64,000 nucleotides of DNA from Trebouxia sp. TZW2008 (GCA_002118135.1 BDIU01000205.1:1-64000), one strand, 5' to 3'. Shown: positions 47,101-58,630, numbered from the stretch's first letter. Notes: a model not told the origin generated them from the sequence alone. Translations and numbers: made by a program.

Positions 47101-50100
47101 ATCAGCATCACGCAACCAACAGGCACACACGCCCCCACCCAAAACAGTCCCTCCTGTCTCTGTGGGTGGATGCCCAACACATCACGCCTCTTCCACACGT
47201 CATCATACTGCATGAACCAACCGAGCAGTCAGCATGCACTCATCAGCATGCTGTCAGTTTCACAGATCCCACATGGCCTGTTCTTGAATCGAAGCAAATG
47301 ACGTAGGCCCCCAGAATAGCCCCACCGTTTTCTGTGGGTGGATGCACAACACATCACGCCTCTTCCACACACCATCATACTGCATCGAGAAGATCAGCAG
47401 TGGGCGTGCTGTTGCCTCAACAAGGCAACTGCATTACGCAGAACAGCTGCAACACATTGTGCATCTTCAATTCATCGCCGTACTGCAGGAATCACTAGAG
47501 TTGGCAAACTGCTGACACAAGACACCCATGTGTTTGACCCCTGCTATACTGCATGATACAGAGTGACTCCTCCTGTGCCTGTGCATGAATGCCCAGCACA
47601 TCATGCCTGAATTTGGAATCCCATGAAGCCCGCATTGTACTGTACTGCAATGCTATTGTTTACTGCTTTCCTGACAGTATTGCAGTTTCAGCAAGACAAG
47701 CAGAAACACCTTGCTGTCACGTGCTTGCCAGGCTTGAGATCGTAGCCAATGTAACTGCTGACAGCGATGCTCATGAAACTTGCACTTTCTATGAGACAGG
47801 GAGCTTACTTTGACATGCTTGCCAGGCTTGAGGTCATATCCAATGTACTTGCTGACAGTCTGTCTGAACTTCTCAGCTCCCATGTCTTCAACCAGCCACA
47901 TCAGTCTAGTCTTCTGCCTGTCTGCCACACGCTGCCCATGATCCCTGCAATGACGAAACACAGTTCGCTCATGCAGTTTAGTCCAACTTGGTAACGCTTG
48001 AAGTCTGGGATGATCTTTCTTTTATGGGCAGACTCAATCAACTCTGGCCTATGGAAACTGGCCTGACACTCCAAAAAAGGTAACAGATAGATTATCAGCT
48101 CCCTTGTCTTGCCGCTCCCATGTCTTGTCTTGTCGCCACACGCTGCTCATGATCCCTGCAGGAGGGGACTGAAGTTGTACACAAGACGCAACACCAAGTT
48201 GATGAGAACAACAAGTCTTTTGCTTTGCAAAGTCCGCATACAGCATGGTTGTTCAAGTAGCTTGGGATCTGTGATGCTGAATGCATCTCACAACAGCTGC
48301 AAATGGCATCAACGGTACCAAGGCATTGCTGATTGTGCTTGTTTAGGGCATGAAAGCAATACTGCCAAACGTGAGAGCAGAACAGAGCCTGGAGACCTCT
48401 AGGACGCCTTTGGAATAGAGCACCACTCTATCCCACTCGCTCGAATTTACACATTGTGACATGTACAAAGTAGAACAGCACCTGAAGACTTCTAGGATGG
48501 CTTTGCAGTAGGGTGCAACCTCTTCAATGTCCAGCCAGGTGTCTCCTGGAATGGAGGTGGCATTCCTCTTGATACTGAAGTAGCCTCCCAATTCCACATT
48601 AAATCCAACCTGCAACAGCAAAGTACATAAGTGAGAATGCCTGTACAACCAATCAACCAGATTTGGTTCCACATGTCAGCCAGGTGGCTCCTGGAATGGA
48701 GGTGGCATTCCTCTTGATACTGAAGTAGCCTCCTAGCTCAGCGTTGAAGCCAACCTGGACCGATGAGGGGAGACACATCCGGATTTGGCAATCAGAACAG
48801 CATGTGTGACATCAGCAGAACCAATGTCTTCAATCTGGCAGCAGCTGACTGCAGGCATCACTGCAGGCTATGATCAGGCAGGTCACAAGATGCACCTGAC
48901 TTCGATGTTTTCAATCTGGCAGCAACTGACTGCAGGCGTCATTGCAGGCTATGATCGGGTGGGTCACAAGCTGTGCATGAGTTGGAAAAGAGAGATGATG
49001 GTCATGACACTGCATACAGTACTACCGATGATGCCTTGAATGTCAGTCACAGCAGTGCTGCTAGCGAAGTCCAGTCTTTGCCGAGTGGCACTGAACAGAC
49101 CCTTTCACTAGGTAGTGCAAACAGAGCAGAGTCATTCACACCTTGCCAGTTTCAGGGTCCTTGGCAGCGTACAAGCCCACATCATTGATATGCGTGTGTG
49201 CGAAGTCATCCCTAGTAGTAGCCAGCCCAATGTTGATTTTCCTGGGCAGGTTGACTAGCTCTGGGTTGCCTTTGCCATGGTTGGTGATCATGTTGTCAAT
49301 TGCTTTGCAGAGCGGCCTTGAGTCCACAAACTCGTGAGGGTCGATGCCGGCAATTGGACTGCCTGTCATGTTGCGCACATTGTCCATGCCTGCAACAAAG
49401 CAGAACTTGGGTCAGTACCTGTTGCTTTGCCACCCATTTGTGTGAGTCCACGCCAGCAATGTGACTTTCTGTCATGCTGCATGCATTGTCTACATTGCCT
49501 ACATGAGGGCAGACTGGCACCTGTTTGAATGGAGGAATATCAGCATGCAGCCTGCCTGAAAATGTTGTTGCTGCTGCTGCTGCTTAGTGCAGCGACACAG
49601 AACAGGTGCACAGCTAGCAACACACCAGCCTACGGCTTGTCCATCAAGATTCAAAAAACGGTCAAAAGACAAATCAGCCAAAGGTCAAAGGAGCTAAACG
49701 CCAGAGAAGGACTAGAACCCTGCACCTATCTGCACAGATGGTAAGCCAATGTCTCACAGCCCTGAGCAAATGGGCCCTGCATCTTCAAGGGGAATGCCCC
49801 GCAGCTGGCACAAGCCACAAGCCAAAAGCGAAAATAGTAAAAAGCCCAAAGAAGGGATAGAACCACATACCTGTCTGCACAGATGATAGGCCTACTTCCT
49901 GCAGCCCTGAGCAGATTGCCCCTGCGTCTTCAAGAGGAATGCCCCTGAGCTGAATGTTGGCTCTGGTTGTGATGTCCAGACAGCCCTTTTCCCCATACTT
50001 CCGGACAGAATCACCCAGAAATCTCATCTGCTTTGCGTTCAACTCTCCATTGGGCACCTATGGATCACATAGAACAAGCCTCAGGCACACACCCTGTGTG

Positions 50101-52594
50101 CCATTGACAACTTTCAGTGCTAGATGTGAAGTCTAATTGTGATGTCCAGACAGCCATTTTTGCACCATACTGCCTGACGCAACTGCTCAGGAACTGCAAC
50201 TGTTCTGCTTTTGGCTCTCTGTTAGGCACCTGCAAACCCGCAAACACACCCATTTTGTGGTCTTGATCACACGCTTGCCGTGGAACGTGCCTTGCTTTGG
50301 AAAGTTCTTTGGTCATGCAGCAAACAGAAGGATGGCAACAGAACTGACGCCAACTTTATGCCACAATAGAAATTGCCGCATAAGCATTTTTTGCTTTGCA
50401 CAGCATGACAAGCACCCTGTAGCAAAGCTTGTGAGCGCAGCATTAAAGAATGTTGCAAGCCGTTCTTGGCAAGAAGAACCTGTAGTGGCTAGTTCTGCTG
50501 TTGTCATGAGCACAGCAACGCCAGCCTCTACAGGTTCTTCCTCCCAAAACAACTCACAATTGCATTCAATGCAGCAGCAGCTTAATCTGTAAAAGTTTCC
50601 AGCAGCCGCGGCAGCTGCAGAAGACAGATACAGTAGACTCTTGTTGTAAGGACACTCAATGTAAGGACAATCTCAATGTAAGGACAGTGCCATTGGTACC
50701 CAATCACTGGATTCCGGCTGCAGTCATCGCTCTGAGTCCCTAAGGAGAACTTGACGTAAAGACAACTTTCTTTGGTGCCCAGAGCAGTCGTCACAACAAG
50801 ACTTTACTTTGCTGTACCTTGAGCCTCATCATGAAGAAGCCGGGAGTCTTCTTCTTCCTGTGGAACAGGCCGGACCACTTGAGCCTCAGATCCATGTCGT
50901 CCAAATCCAAATCCTGCCATGTGCTCTTGCCTTCCCTATAAACATCACACATTGCTGTTGCGGGCTATATCTTTGTATACAAAATTGGCATGCCTTGGTC
51001 ATGGTGCCAGATGCACATCCAGACTTTGCCATGTGCTCTTGCCCTCCCTGTAGTGATGATACATTTAATCTTTACCTGATGTTGCAAGCAGCCTTCATAT
51101 GCAACTGCTATCTCATCCAAATCCAGATCATCACATGTGATTTTACTCTCCGTGAGACACACATGACAAACGTGCCATTTTCTTGCAAACATGATGACCA
51201 CGCTGCAGCTGCTGGTGCACATCTAGATCCAATAACAACAGCAGCAATTGCTGTGCAAACTTCTGACAGAAATGCGCTCAGTCCCCGTACATAATGAGAT
51301 AGTGATAAATAAAAATGATTACACTTGCAGCACATGTGCTAGGTGTGTGTGTCCCAAGTCCTATCCCGCCAGCTTGTTTTGAGACTCACGATAAGGACAG
51401 TTGATGTTAAACATGCAAAAATCAGACAAAGCAATGTCGTTCGATATCTTCCTAGGTCGACCCATGGGTTTGCCCCATTCATAATGAGTGCCAAGCTCAT
51501 GCACCTCCTGCCATATTTTGAAGTCTATGCAAGACTGTGCACATTGATACAGTGAACATCAAGCCCTGTGAGAGCAATCAGCCTAGCATGCTGTACCTGA
51601 CTGGAGCGGCCAATGTGATGATTTCAGCAGAAACAAGTCCAAATTGCTATGGCTTATGAATACAGTCCATACAAATTGCTGTAACCCAATTGCTGTACCT
51701 GATGAGAGCACCAAGCTCATGCACCTCCTGCCACATCTTGTGACCGCCCTTCTTGTTCTTCATCTTCTCAATCTTGTTCGCCTTCTTGTCCAGAGCGCGC
51801 AGCTGCACGACAAGACATAGAAGTCAATGTGTGCTGTGCGGAGTTTACAGTGATGAAGCAGAGATGCATTGACGCACACTACTGCTGCAACAAGTTTGCT
51901 GGCTTGAAGCGCGCCAAGGCGCATCAACACTGTGACTGTGCAGATCTGCTTGCCAGGGGTTGATCACAATTGATCACGAGTGAACAGAGCAGACTTTCAG
52001 TAAACAACTAGTGGCCTGTCGATCAAAGAAAATCCCCAAAATGAATTGGCAAGGCAGGCTTTGTTGTCATGGCGCACAATATGGCTGAAACAGAGCTGCG
52101 CTCTGTTGCATTGCATGGCATGAAGTGATCAATTGGCAGCAGTCAGCAACGCTGCAGATACAGACTGCATGTGCATTGCAATGGAAGCAGCTGGACGCGT
52201 TTGGGCACATCAAAAAGCCCTCTAGATCATTGACGAAGTCAGCAATGCTTGTAGCAGCTGTCACAAAGTGCCTTACCCTTGCTTGATTGGTGAGGAACTT
52301 CAAGCCACTGGTCTCAAAGTCGAGGCCTTGGTCATCAAGAATTGCTTGCACTTCTGGGCTGATTGCTTCTGACTGTGCTGGGGGAAACACATCTTTCACC
52401 TGGAACGGATAGTCACTGCCGTTGCTGACTGCAGCGCCGTTGCCGTTGGCTGAAACACCGTTGCCTGCGACCGCAGCTGTGACTGTGACCCGCTGAGTTG
52501 GCTGACGACTCCTAAGGGCAGCCGTGCTGCGAGCGCGGTTGGCTGAAACTTGAGGCAATACGCTGCTGGTCGCGGGCAGACTAAACGTTTGCAT
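44167..52594 (-). CDS. NII1: Ferredoxin-nitrite reductase, 11 exons
   Basis: Plastid enzyme reducing nitrite to ammonium with six electrons from ferredoxin, using siroheme and a 4Fe-4S cluster. Minus-strand exons: 52594-52277, 51802-51699, 50935-50818, 50057-49871, 49389-49142, 48609-48482, 47944-47809, 46873-46734, 46027-45923, 45088-44902, 44382-44167; 628 aa. The first ~60 residues (MQTFSLPATSS, S/A/R-rich) resemble a transit peptide. Seen: LKWSGLFHRKKKTPGFFMMR, the TTRANIQLRGIPLED block, MDNVRNMTGSPIAGIDPHE, VELGGYFSIKRNA, LGIHPQRQEGLFWVG, MRLTVEQDVIFPNV, and the cofactor cysteines in SCTGAQFC (Cys510, Cys516) and GCPNSC (Cys551, Cys555). The stop overlaps a good donor, so a further 3' exon is possible. 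Most exons have decayed edge copies in the introns. Divergent from NAR2; co-regulation by NIT2 is likely from family knowledge. Confidence 0.93.
44455..44775 (-). repeat. Two echo copies of nitrite reductase exon 11 start
   Basis: Minus-strand copies of VADIGLMGGPAKMNGKAVEG: one at about 44455-44570 (VVDIGLMGSPAKMNGKAVES) and a shorter damaged one near 44700-44770. Both lie upstream of the functional exon at 44382. Confidence 0.85.
46090..46235 (-). repeat. Echo copies of nitrite reductase exon 9 start
   Basis: The acceptor region and start of exon 9 (functional start at 46027) are repeated upstream as ~110-bp units near 46090-46135 and 46195-46235, with the shared CTGCAGCGTGCAGAAC intron sequence in between. 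Confidence 0.6.
46480..46690 (-). repeat. Echo copies of nitrite reductase exon 8 end
   Basis: Damaged copies of the end of exon 8 with its AAAAGTGAG-like donor occur near 46495-46570 and 46620-46685, downstream of the functional end at 46734. The match is short and judged by eye. Confidence 0.5.
46797..47400 (-). repeat. ~175-bp tandem array carrying nitrite reductase exon 8 start
   Basis: Three near-identical direct units (about 46797-46970, 46970-47148, 47148-47330) plus a fourth partial copy near 47330-47390. Each carries the CTGCAG acceptor or a variant and the exon 8 segment RRDVLGIHPQRQEGLFWVG on the minus strand. Only the first unit (functional exon 46873-46734) continues into the rest of the exon. 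High identity shows recent expansion. Confidence 0.9.
47685..48175 (-). repeat. Echo copies around nitrite reductase exon 7
   Basis: A copy of the exon end (IGYDLKPGKH-like) lies downstream at about 47690-47750. A copy of the exon start with acceptor (DHEQRVATRQD) lies upstream at about 48095-48165. The functional exon is 47944-47809. Confidence 0.75.
48385..48765 (-). repeat. Echo copies around nitrite reductase exon 6
   Basis: A near-identical copy of the exon start (GFNAELGGYFSIKRNATSIP) lies upstream at about 48680-48760. A damaged copy of the end (KGVLEVSR) lies downstream at about 48390-48440. The functional exon is 48609-48482. Confidence 0.85.
49435..49510 (-). repeat. Echo copy of nitrite reductase exon 5 start
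   Basis: Minus-strand sequence VDNACSMTESHIAGVDSHK resembles the functional start MDNVRNMTGSPIAGIDPHE at 49389, about 115 bp upstream of it. Confidence 0.78.
49735..50235 (-). repeat. Echo copies around nitrite reductase exon 4
   Basis: A copy of the exon end (GIPLEDAG, then a stop) lies downstream at about 49735-49805. A copy of the start (VPNREPKAEQLQFLSSCVRQ) lies upstream at about 50120-50230. The functional exon is 50057-49871. Confidence 0.85.
50631..50808. mobile_element. pogo-like MITE in nitrite reductase intron 3
   Basis: About 178 bp with imperfect inverted ends: CAGTAGACTCTTGTTGTAAG on the left and a complementary ACAACAAGACTTTACT on the right. TA lies beside the left end, and a TA also lies a few bases beyond the right end. 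Internal direct repeats read AATGTAAGGACA. The TIR pattern resembles pogo/Tigger (Tc1-mariner) elements. There is no coding sequence, so it is non-autonomous. Its right end is within ~10 bp of the exon 3 donor. Confidence 0.6.
51005..51145 (-). repeat. Echo copies of nitrite reductase exon 3 start
   Basis: The acceptor region and start of exon 3 (EGKSTWQ) recur at about 51010-51045, and a weaker DLDLDE-like remnant occurs near 51110-51140, upstream of the functional exon at 50935. Confidence 0.7.
51470..51525 (-). repeat. Echo copy of nitrite reductase exon 2 end
   Basis: Sequence coding WQEVHELG is repeated about 200 bp downstream of the functional exon 51802-51699. Confidence 0.75.
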
Positions 52595-53373
52595 GGTCCC
52601 TGCGATACAGGACCACCGTCGTCAATCCTAGCATGCATTGAAGTCAGCATTGCCTGCAGCCGTTGACGCTATACAGTGTGCAAACGCTCAACAGGCTCAG
52701 AAGAGGAACCTCAACCTCTCGCGTTGCCGAGCGCTGAGTATAGAATCGCTGATATGGGTGGCAACTCACCGCAGACTTTGACTTGATCGCAGCGCGGCTT
52801 TGGATGCTGTGAGACGCTGTCCAAAATGTATCGCAAGACCGTGTCAAACCGGATCACTGGTCGAAAGTGCAGAGCTTCCTGAGTCCGCTTCGGACGCGCA
52901 GATGTCTGCAATGAGCGCAAATAAGCTCGCCTCACAACTTACAATGCTCAGCGCTCGCGTCTTGCCGGCTGTGCCTTCGCAGTACCGGATCCTGCAGGAT
53001 ACCTCCCCCAACAACTTTGCACTGCAGCGAGAATAATGTAAATTTAATTCGCAGAAAGGGTACAAAGTAAGTAAACTCCGCCTTGGTGCCGTTGTTTTGG
53101 GTCATGTGGCCTCACGTGAATGTCCATGTGGTTGGCTTTCAGACTCTCGCTGTCGTTTTTGCCTGTTCAAAAAGCGTTTACTAGCGGTCGATGCTCACGT
53201 GACCCATTAAGAGCCTGGTCCCGCACTTAACATGGGTCAACTTCTGCAGACAGGTACTCCAGCCGTCGCCGCGCCATTCCCAAAACACACGCTGCTTGGC
53301 GAGCTGCATCATCTGTCGTTGTCAATAGTCGATTTCTGCTGTCGCGTGACTCGAGGCTAGCACGTCAAGCGCT
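52595..53373. promoter_or_regulatory. Divergent promoter of nitrite reductase and NAR2
   Basis: 779 bp between the two start codons. Holds CACGTG boxes at 53113-53118 and 53196-53201. The short spacing of two genes of one pathway suggests joint nitrate control by NIT2. No site can be assigned to NIT2 from sequence alone. Confidence 0.6.
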
Positions 53374-54576
53374 ATGTCTGTCACTTCGCGAGCTGGCTTT
53401 GTGGCTTCGTTGCTGCTGTGCCTGCTGGCCAGCTTAGCGAGCGCCAACGTCCCAATCTCAAACCCCACAAGTAAGCATTGCGCGACGCGAGCTGCTTTCG
53501 ATTTCGAGTCGGTCACAATAGGTGCTCACAGTTTTGTGTTGTCGCAGCGCTCACTTCGCTGAAGACCATTTTGGGCGTCAACGTTAGCTTCATGATTGAC
53601 GGACAGACAGTCGCCGGCAACCCACTGTGCACATCGCAAGGCTGGAACTCGCCATGCATGCCAAAAGTTCACGCCGCCCAGTCCACCAACAAAGTCGTGA
53701 TCAACTACTCAGTGCTCTCCAACGCCACGCTAGAGTCGACTGCGCATGTCATCCTGAAGGCTTGCTACGACAAGACCTCTACAGTTGACCGGTCCTGGAG
53801 GAAAGCTAACAACATCCTTGTGGTGAGTCCAAGCCTCACTGTATTTCGGCTGAGCATATGGACCTGCCCCCTGTATGTTCTTGCATACTCTGCTTGTTGA
53901 TCACATTGGCTGCTACCACAGCGCATTGAGCTCAGCAGAGGCATGCTTGAGCTTGTTCCCCAATATGCTTGTCACCAGATTTGATGTGAGGGTCGTGTCA
54001 GCAACAAAGCTTGTTCACACAGCAGCTGCAATCTGTTGCACAGTGTTTGGCACAAAACACTCATGAAGGTGCTGTCAGTGGTGCCAAACAGCCACAATCT
54101 GTTGCACTGGAGCCGCTGCTAATGATTGCATTGCTATTGTACCGAGCAGGGTCACAGAACCTCACTAGTAAGCATGCAAATGATGTACAAGTGCCGAAGA
54201 TGCATGCTACGTGTTCTGTTATGTGCGGTGCCGATGAGTGCTGTGTTGTCTTCAGTTGGACAAACAGTGCCCCTTCACAGTCGCCACCACTCAGACGCTT
54301 CCTCCCACTTCTGGCATGGCCATGTGGACTCCCCCACAGACAGTCCCAAATGCCGGCTACTTCATTAGGGCTTATGCAATCTGCCCAAATGCCACCTACG
54401 GACCCTCTCCATGTGGCTATGGCAACTCCAAGGGTTTCTTCTCCATCAACCAAGTTGACTCACGGCCAACAAACCTCAAGGGAGCCGTCATTGGCATGTG
54501 CCTTGCTGGCCCCATTCTCTTCTTCACATACTTTGGCATTGACTCTCTGCTGACAAAGAGGCGGGCAAAGCACTAA
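53374..54576 (+). CDS. NAR2: NAR2 nitrate-transport accessory protein, 3 exons
   Basis: Small membrane protein that binds NRT2 transporters and is needed for high-affinity nitrate uptake at the plasma membrane. Exons: 53374-53470, 53548-53822, 54256-54576; 230 aa, close to family length. Seen: a signal peptide (FVASLLLCLLASLASA), the family motif CYDKTSTVDRSWRKANN near residues 105-121, DKQCPFTV, GYFIRAYA, and one C-terminal membrane helix (about 199-222) with a basic KRRAK tail. It starts 779 bp from the divergent nitrite reductase gene. The NRT2 partner is not in this window. Confidence 0.9.
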
Positions 54577-57500
54577 ATCTTTTGTTCAGCAGCTTCAGTC
54601 ACAAACTGCAAGTGGCAGGAAGGCTTTGTATCATTTCGTGTATCAGTGACAACACAGTCAATAAGGCAGAAGGTTTTGTTTTGCAGCGGCTTTCAAGTCT
54701 TTGTTATAGTCATTCAGGACGCCATATTGAGTTTGTGTGAATGTATGCAGCTTTTAATTGTCACAGTACCAGGTCTTCAGTCCTGTTGAAACTTCTGCAG
54801 TCTGGCCTTTCATGTTGTTCCATTGTTTTCTGATTGAAATGCTACTTCGACACTGCAAGCATTAGTTTGATTTTTTGTGATTGGGCAGGTTGCATGAATC
54901 TGCCTTTCATGCAACTGCTATAATTTCTTGTCTGACAAGGTGAACTTTTCTTCAAAATGGTGGACACTGCTGTGTAAGAACACGTGCAATTGATCTGAAG
55001 TGTGCAGTGCACAGCTCATTAGTCATAAAGCACGCAGTGCACAGCGTGTCAGTCATGAACTGCGCAGTGCAAAGCTCGTCAGTCATGAAGTGTGCAGTGC
55101 ACAGCTCGTCAGTCATGAAGTGTGCAGTGCACAGCTCGTCAGTCATGAAGTGTGCAGTGCACAGCTCGTCAGTCATGAGCTATGGCTTGTCAATCAGACT
55201 GCACGCACAGCTGCAGCTGATACACATTGCTTGGTTTCAAGGACCTTGCAAAGCGCAAGGATCTGAGACTGCACTCGCAGCAGTCATGCCTTTTTTTTGA
55301 TGCCACACATCAGTGATTCAGACTGAATGGTCACTTGGGCATGAGAGCATCTGTGACTCACCTAAGACAAAACGCTGCCCAACTTTGCACATAGTGTAGT
55401 GTTTTGCCACAACTCAGCAGTCGGCAGAGCCACAAGCCAACTGATCATGTCCAATCGTACCGGGTTTTCATTTTCACTTGCTGCATCACAACAATTAAAC
55501 ACAGCAGTGGCACTATCTCTCTGAATCAAATTACAGAGCTTGCACTATGGTGCAACTGCTCAGATGCATCAGGACTTGATGACAGTTTGCAATGAGCGCA
55601 TCACAGGAACCTGTTGCATCTGGTATACCGTTGTACATACTGCAACAAATAATCATGGAGCATGATAGCATCTGCAACATTTGAGACTCAGAGGTCACTT
55701 GGGCATGAGAGTATATGTGACATCGCGCTGATGCATATGCCGCACAATTCTGCACAGAATGTAGATCTTACAGTTGCTGCTGCTGCATCTGTCTTGTGCT
55801 GTAGACTGAGCTGAAGCTGCGCTGTAACTCTCGTCTGCAGCAGCAGCTTTCAGAGGAAGCGTACTGCTGTCATGCTGCAGCATGCCCGCTTGTGCTGTCA
55901 GAAGCTTTTGCAAGTGCAAATCAGATTTTCCACGACAAGTCTCACAGCAGGTTTGGTGCAAGCAAGTGGAGATGCAGCTGCAGTTCTGCCTGCAAAGAAG
56001 TCCGGACATTGCATCACCGCTGATGCATGTTGCAAGCACTTGCCTAACCTCTGCTCTTGAGACAGCACACAGCTGCTGACACCAGGACAGGTGCGCGTGG
56101 CCAGTCATGAGCGCTTCAGACCATGTTTGACAGCAGCTGAGACAATCATGACAGGTTTTGCACCCTGCTTTGCGCATACAGGCAGGACTGCTGTCAGCAG
56201 CTGTGGCAGGCAGTACTGTTCAGTGATGGTAGCTATGACATCCCACTGTTTCTGCTGCTTAGTGACAGAGCAAGATGCAGATGTGCTGGTGCAAGAGGTG
56301 TGTGTGGCAGGTAAGGCTCTGCTGCAGGTCACAGCAACTGTTTGCAGTGATTTGACCTGCAGCAGATGTTTTCTGACGATTTGAACGCAACCTTTGCCGT
56401 CTCTGTTGTTTCACAATGTATCTCAGCTTCCATGTAGTACATATGCCGCAATTGAAACGGTGTCAAGCACAGCACAGGGATTCAGCTGTTCCTGATCAGT
56501 CTGATCAGAGTCACGTTTTTCCGGAAGGCATCACACCGACGGCACGGCTCACGCAGACTAGCGCCGTTGCACAAGCGTCAGTGCATGCTCCATCTGCAGC
56601 TGCTGCGGCCGTGCAGACGATGGTTTGCCGTTTATCTTGCTACCTAGGTGTTCCTGAGACCCATACTTGCTGCCTGAATTGATTTGCTGGCAAGCCTTAA
56701 ATAGGAGCCAAATTTCCCCTGATCATTGCCCATCAGCACAGCCCAGCCTGATGGCCACTATCTGCCTACCATGCTGCTCAGCATGGCTCCCTTAGCCCAC
56801 CATAGGCCCCGAAATGCCCACAAAATGCCCATGCAAGCCCACAAGATGCCCACGCCAGCTCACAAAATGCCCACAAAAACCTACAAAAGCCCACACAAGC
56901 CCATGTTAGCCAGAACTAGCCCAGCATGGCCTACAACAGCCCATGGCCCAAAAGCCTACCACTGCTCAAAACCACTAAATCCATGAAACAAGTCGCGGTG
57001 CTTGCATAGCAGCACAGGCAAAAGCTCAGATGCGTCAAAATTTATTGATGAGAGGCTTTGACAAAGGCAGCATTGCGCAAGAGTCTGTTGCACTTTGCAT
57101 TGCAACAGCTTCCTACTTGGTCATGCAGGCAAGCATGTTGGGCAAGCAGTGTAACGCGTCGTAAAGCGGTGTGACATTGCCTGCGTTGTAACTTTGGCAG
57201 GCAAGTTCAAGTCAGGCATAGTCAGTGCCAATGGCACATATGTACTCAGAAACCAAAGCTGATTGCTGAGTGGCTGTGCAACAGCAGTTGACACAATGCA
57301 TTCTTGATGTGCGCAAGCTGATGAGTCATACAAGTACATGCGCATTGAAATTCAGCAGAGACGCCAACACTGTATGATCTTGACCAAGAACAGCATGCTG
57401 CATTGATGCGCTGTGTGCAGACATTGAGCTTGTAGCGTATCATGCCATGCAGATGGCACATGTAAGACTTTGCCCAAATCCAGTCTGCAATGTGCGTGAG

Positions 57501-57652
57501 CAGTGAAAGAAAAGAAAAAGAAAAGAAAAGTCTACGCCGTCAGGCGTCATAAGGGGAGCCTCTGTCTAAAGAGGCAGCCCTGGAATGCTGTTTTCAAAGC
57601 AACATCCCACAGAAGATTGACCTACGAGGGTTCAGCCCTTTGTCTTTTGCGT
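54577..57652. other. No recognised gene; repeats
   Basis: Contains the 30-bp tandem repeat at 54995-55180 and a CCCA-rich low-complexity stretch at 56790-56960 (GCCCACAAAATGCCC-like units). Open frames, including a cysteine-rich one at 56177-55695 on the minus strand, match no family I know. Confidence 0.5.
54995..55180. repeat. 30-bp tandem repeat, about six units
   Basis: Unit AGTGTGCAGTGCACAGCTCG plus TCAGTCATGA. The first units are diverged and the last three are identical. Both strands are open across it, so the apparent repeat proteins are not evidence of a gene. Confidence 0.9.
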
Positions 57653-57657
57653 CTATG

Positions 57658-57965
57658 GTTTGAGCAGTGATACAATGCCTGGTGTTGACTGCAAAAATTC
57701 AGCCAAAAATCCAGTAGATCCAGCAGCAAAGCATGCTTTGTCAGGCCCACTACCTTGAATGACATTGTTTGGTCTGACTTTCAACAGTTGAGCATCAGGC
57801 GTCCATATCGCGACGCTCAAGACAAGCCTGCCTAGAGAGATAGGACTTGAGCCACGCATACCTAGCAGTATGTGCTGGAACCTGTAACTGTTTGTCACAA
57901 TCAGCAAAGCAAACAAGCCGTAGAATGACAATGCTGCTAGCAGAATTCTGCCTCCAAGGACGCTT
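57658..57965 (-). CDS. Possible exons of an unknown membrane protein
   Basis: On the minus strand a hydrophobic stretch (LLAALSFYGLFALLIVTNSY) is followed by a good donor (CTAG|GTATGC). Then comes an open end reading GSTGFLAEFLQSTPGIVSL and a stop near 57658. Similar but damaged sequence lies at about 58035-58165, as seen around true exons elsewhere in this window. No family is recognised and the exon structure is not resolved. Confidence 0.25.
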
Positions 57966-57989
57966 CAAGTGCTGCTGCAGGTGCTGAAA

Positions 57990-58016
57990 GGTTTAGGGTT
58001 TAGGGAGTAGGGTTTA
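57990..58016. repeat. Short interstitial TTTAGGG repeat
   Basis: Two adjacent TTTAGGG units and a degenerate third (GTAGGGTTTA), the telomere repeat type of many plants and green algae. Too short to be a telomere. Confidence 0.7.
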
Positions 58017-58629
58017 TGAGCTTCCACTGACCCATCCCGCCTTTCGCTGTCTGCCGGGCGTGCAATCTCCTGCAATTCTGTACATCCACTGTCCTCATTG
58101 TGATGCTCAGCACAAGCCATCCTGGCATCATAGGACTTAGGCCACACACACTCAGCACATAGGCTGGAAAGTGTCACCGATCACTGCTGTTGTATTGTTT
58201 TGACTGCCTGCCTGACTTGCATTCGCTTGCATTTGCTTGCCTTTGAGAACGATTGCAGCTGACAGTGTATTGAACTTGGCCTGTGATTGTGCAGCTGAGC
58301 ATGGCAATTTGGTGTATTGAAATTTAAGGCATCTTCAGCTTCCACATCGTGGTAAACGTGGCACTTTATTGTCTAGTACAATCATGGAGCAATGGTGCAA
58401 GCCCCAAAACAAGCCTGTTGTATGGCTTACACAGAAAGGGTGAGACATACCTGTTATCTACCTTGCGTTCGTGCGGGCACAAGTACCAAGTCAATCAATG
58501 AATCAAAGGCACAAACTTGTCAGAAGTACAGCAGGTTGTGTGACCATGTTGCCATGTCAACATTGGTAATCGAGACATCATGGTAATTCCTTCCTGGGCT
58601 TGTGGTTGAGCAGCTACAGATGTGCCTCG

Positions 58630-58630
<1 letters not shown>

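Noticed and set aside
46768..47306. Long plus-strand open frames repeating PTHHASSTRHH-like peptides
   Set aside because: They are antisense to the tandem array of nitrite reductase exon 8; the minus strand has the conserved enzyme sequence.
53196..53215. NLP-type nitrate-responsive element (TGACCC...AAGAG) in the NII1/NAR2 promoter
   Set aside because: The half-sites are present but only 3 bases apart instead of about 10, so it does not fit the known element.
54995..55180. CRISPR-like array
   Set aside because: Units abut directly with no unique spacers, and the genome is eukaryotic.
54952..55300. Repeat-encoded proteins (MTDELCTAHF and plus-strand equivalents)
   Set aside because: All frames of a tandem repeat whose unit is a multiple of three stay open; no start context, homology or splice support.
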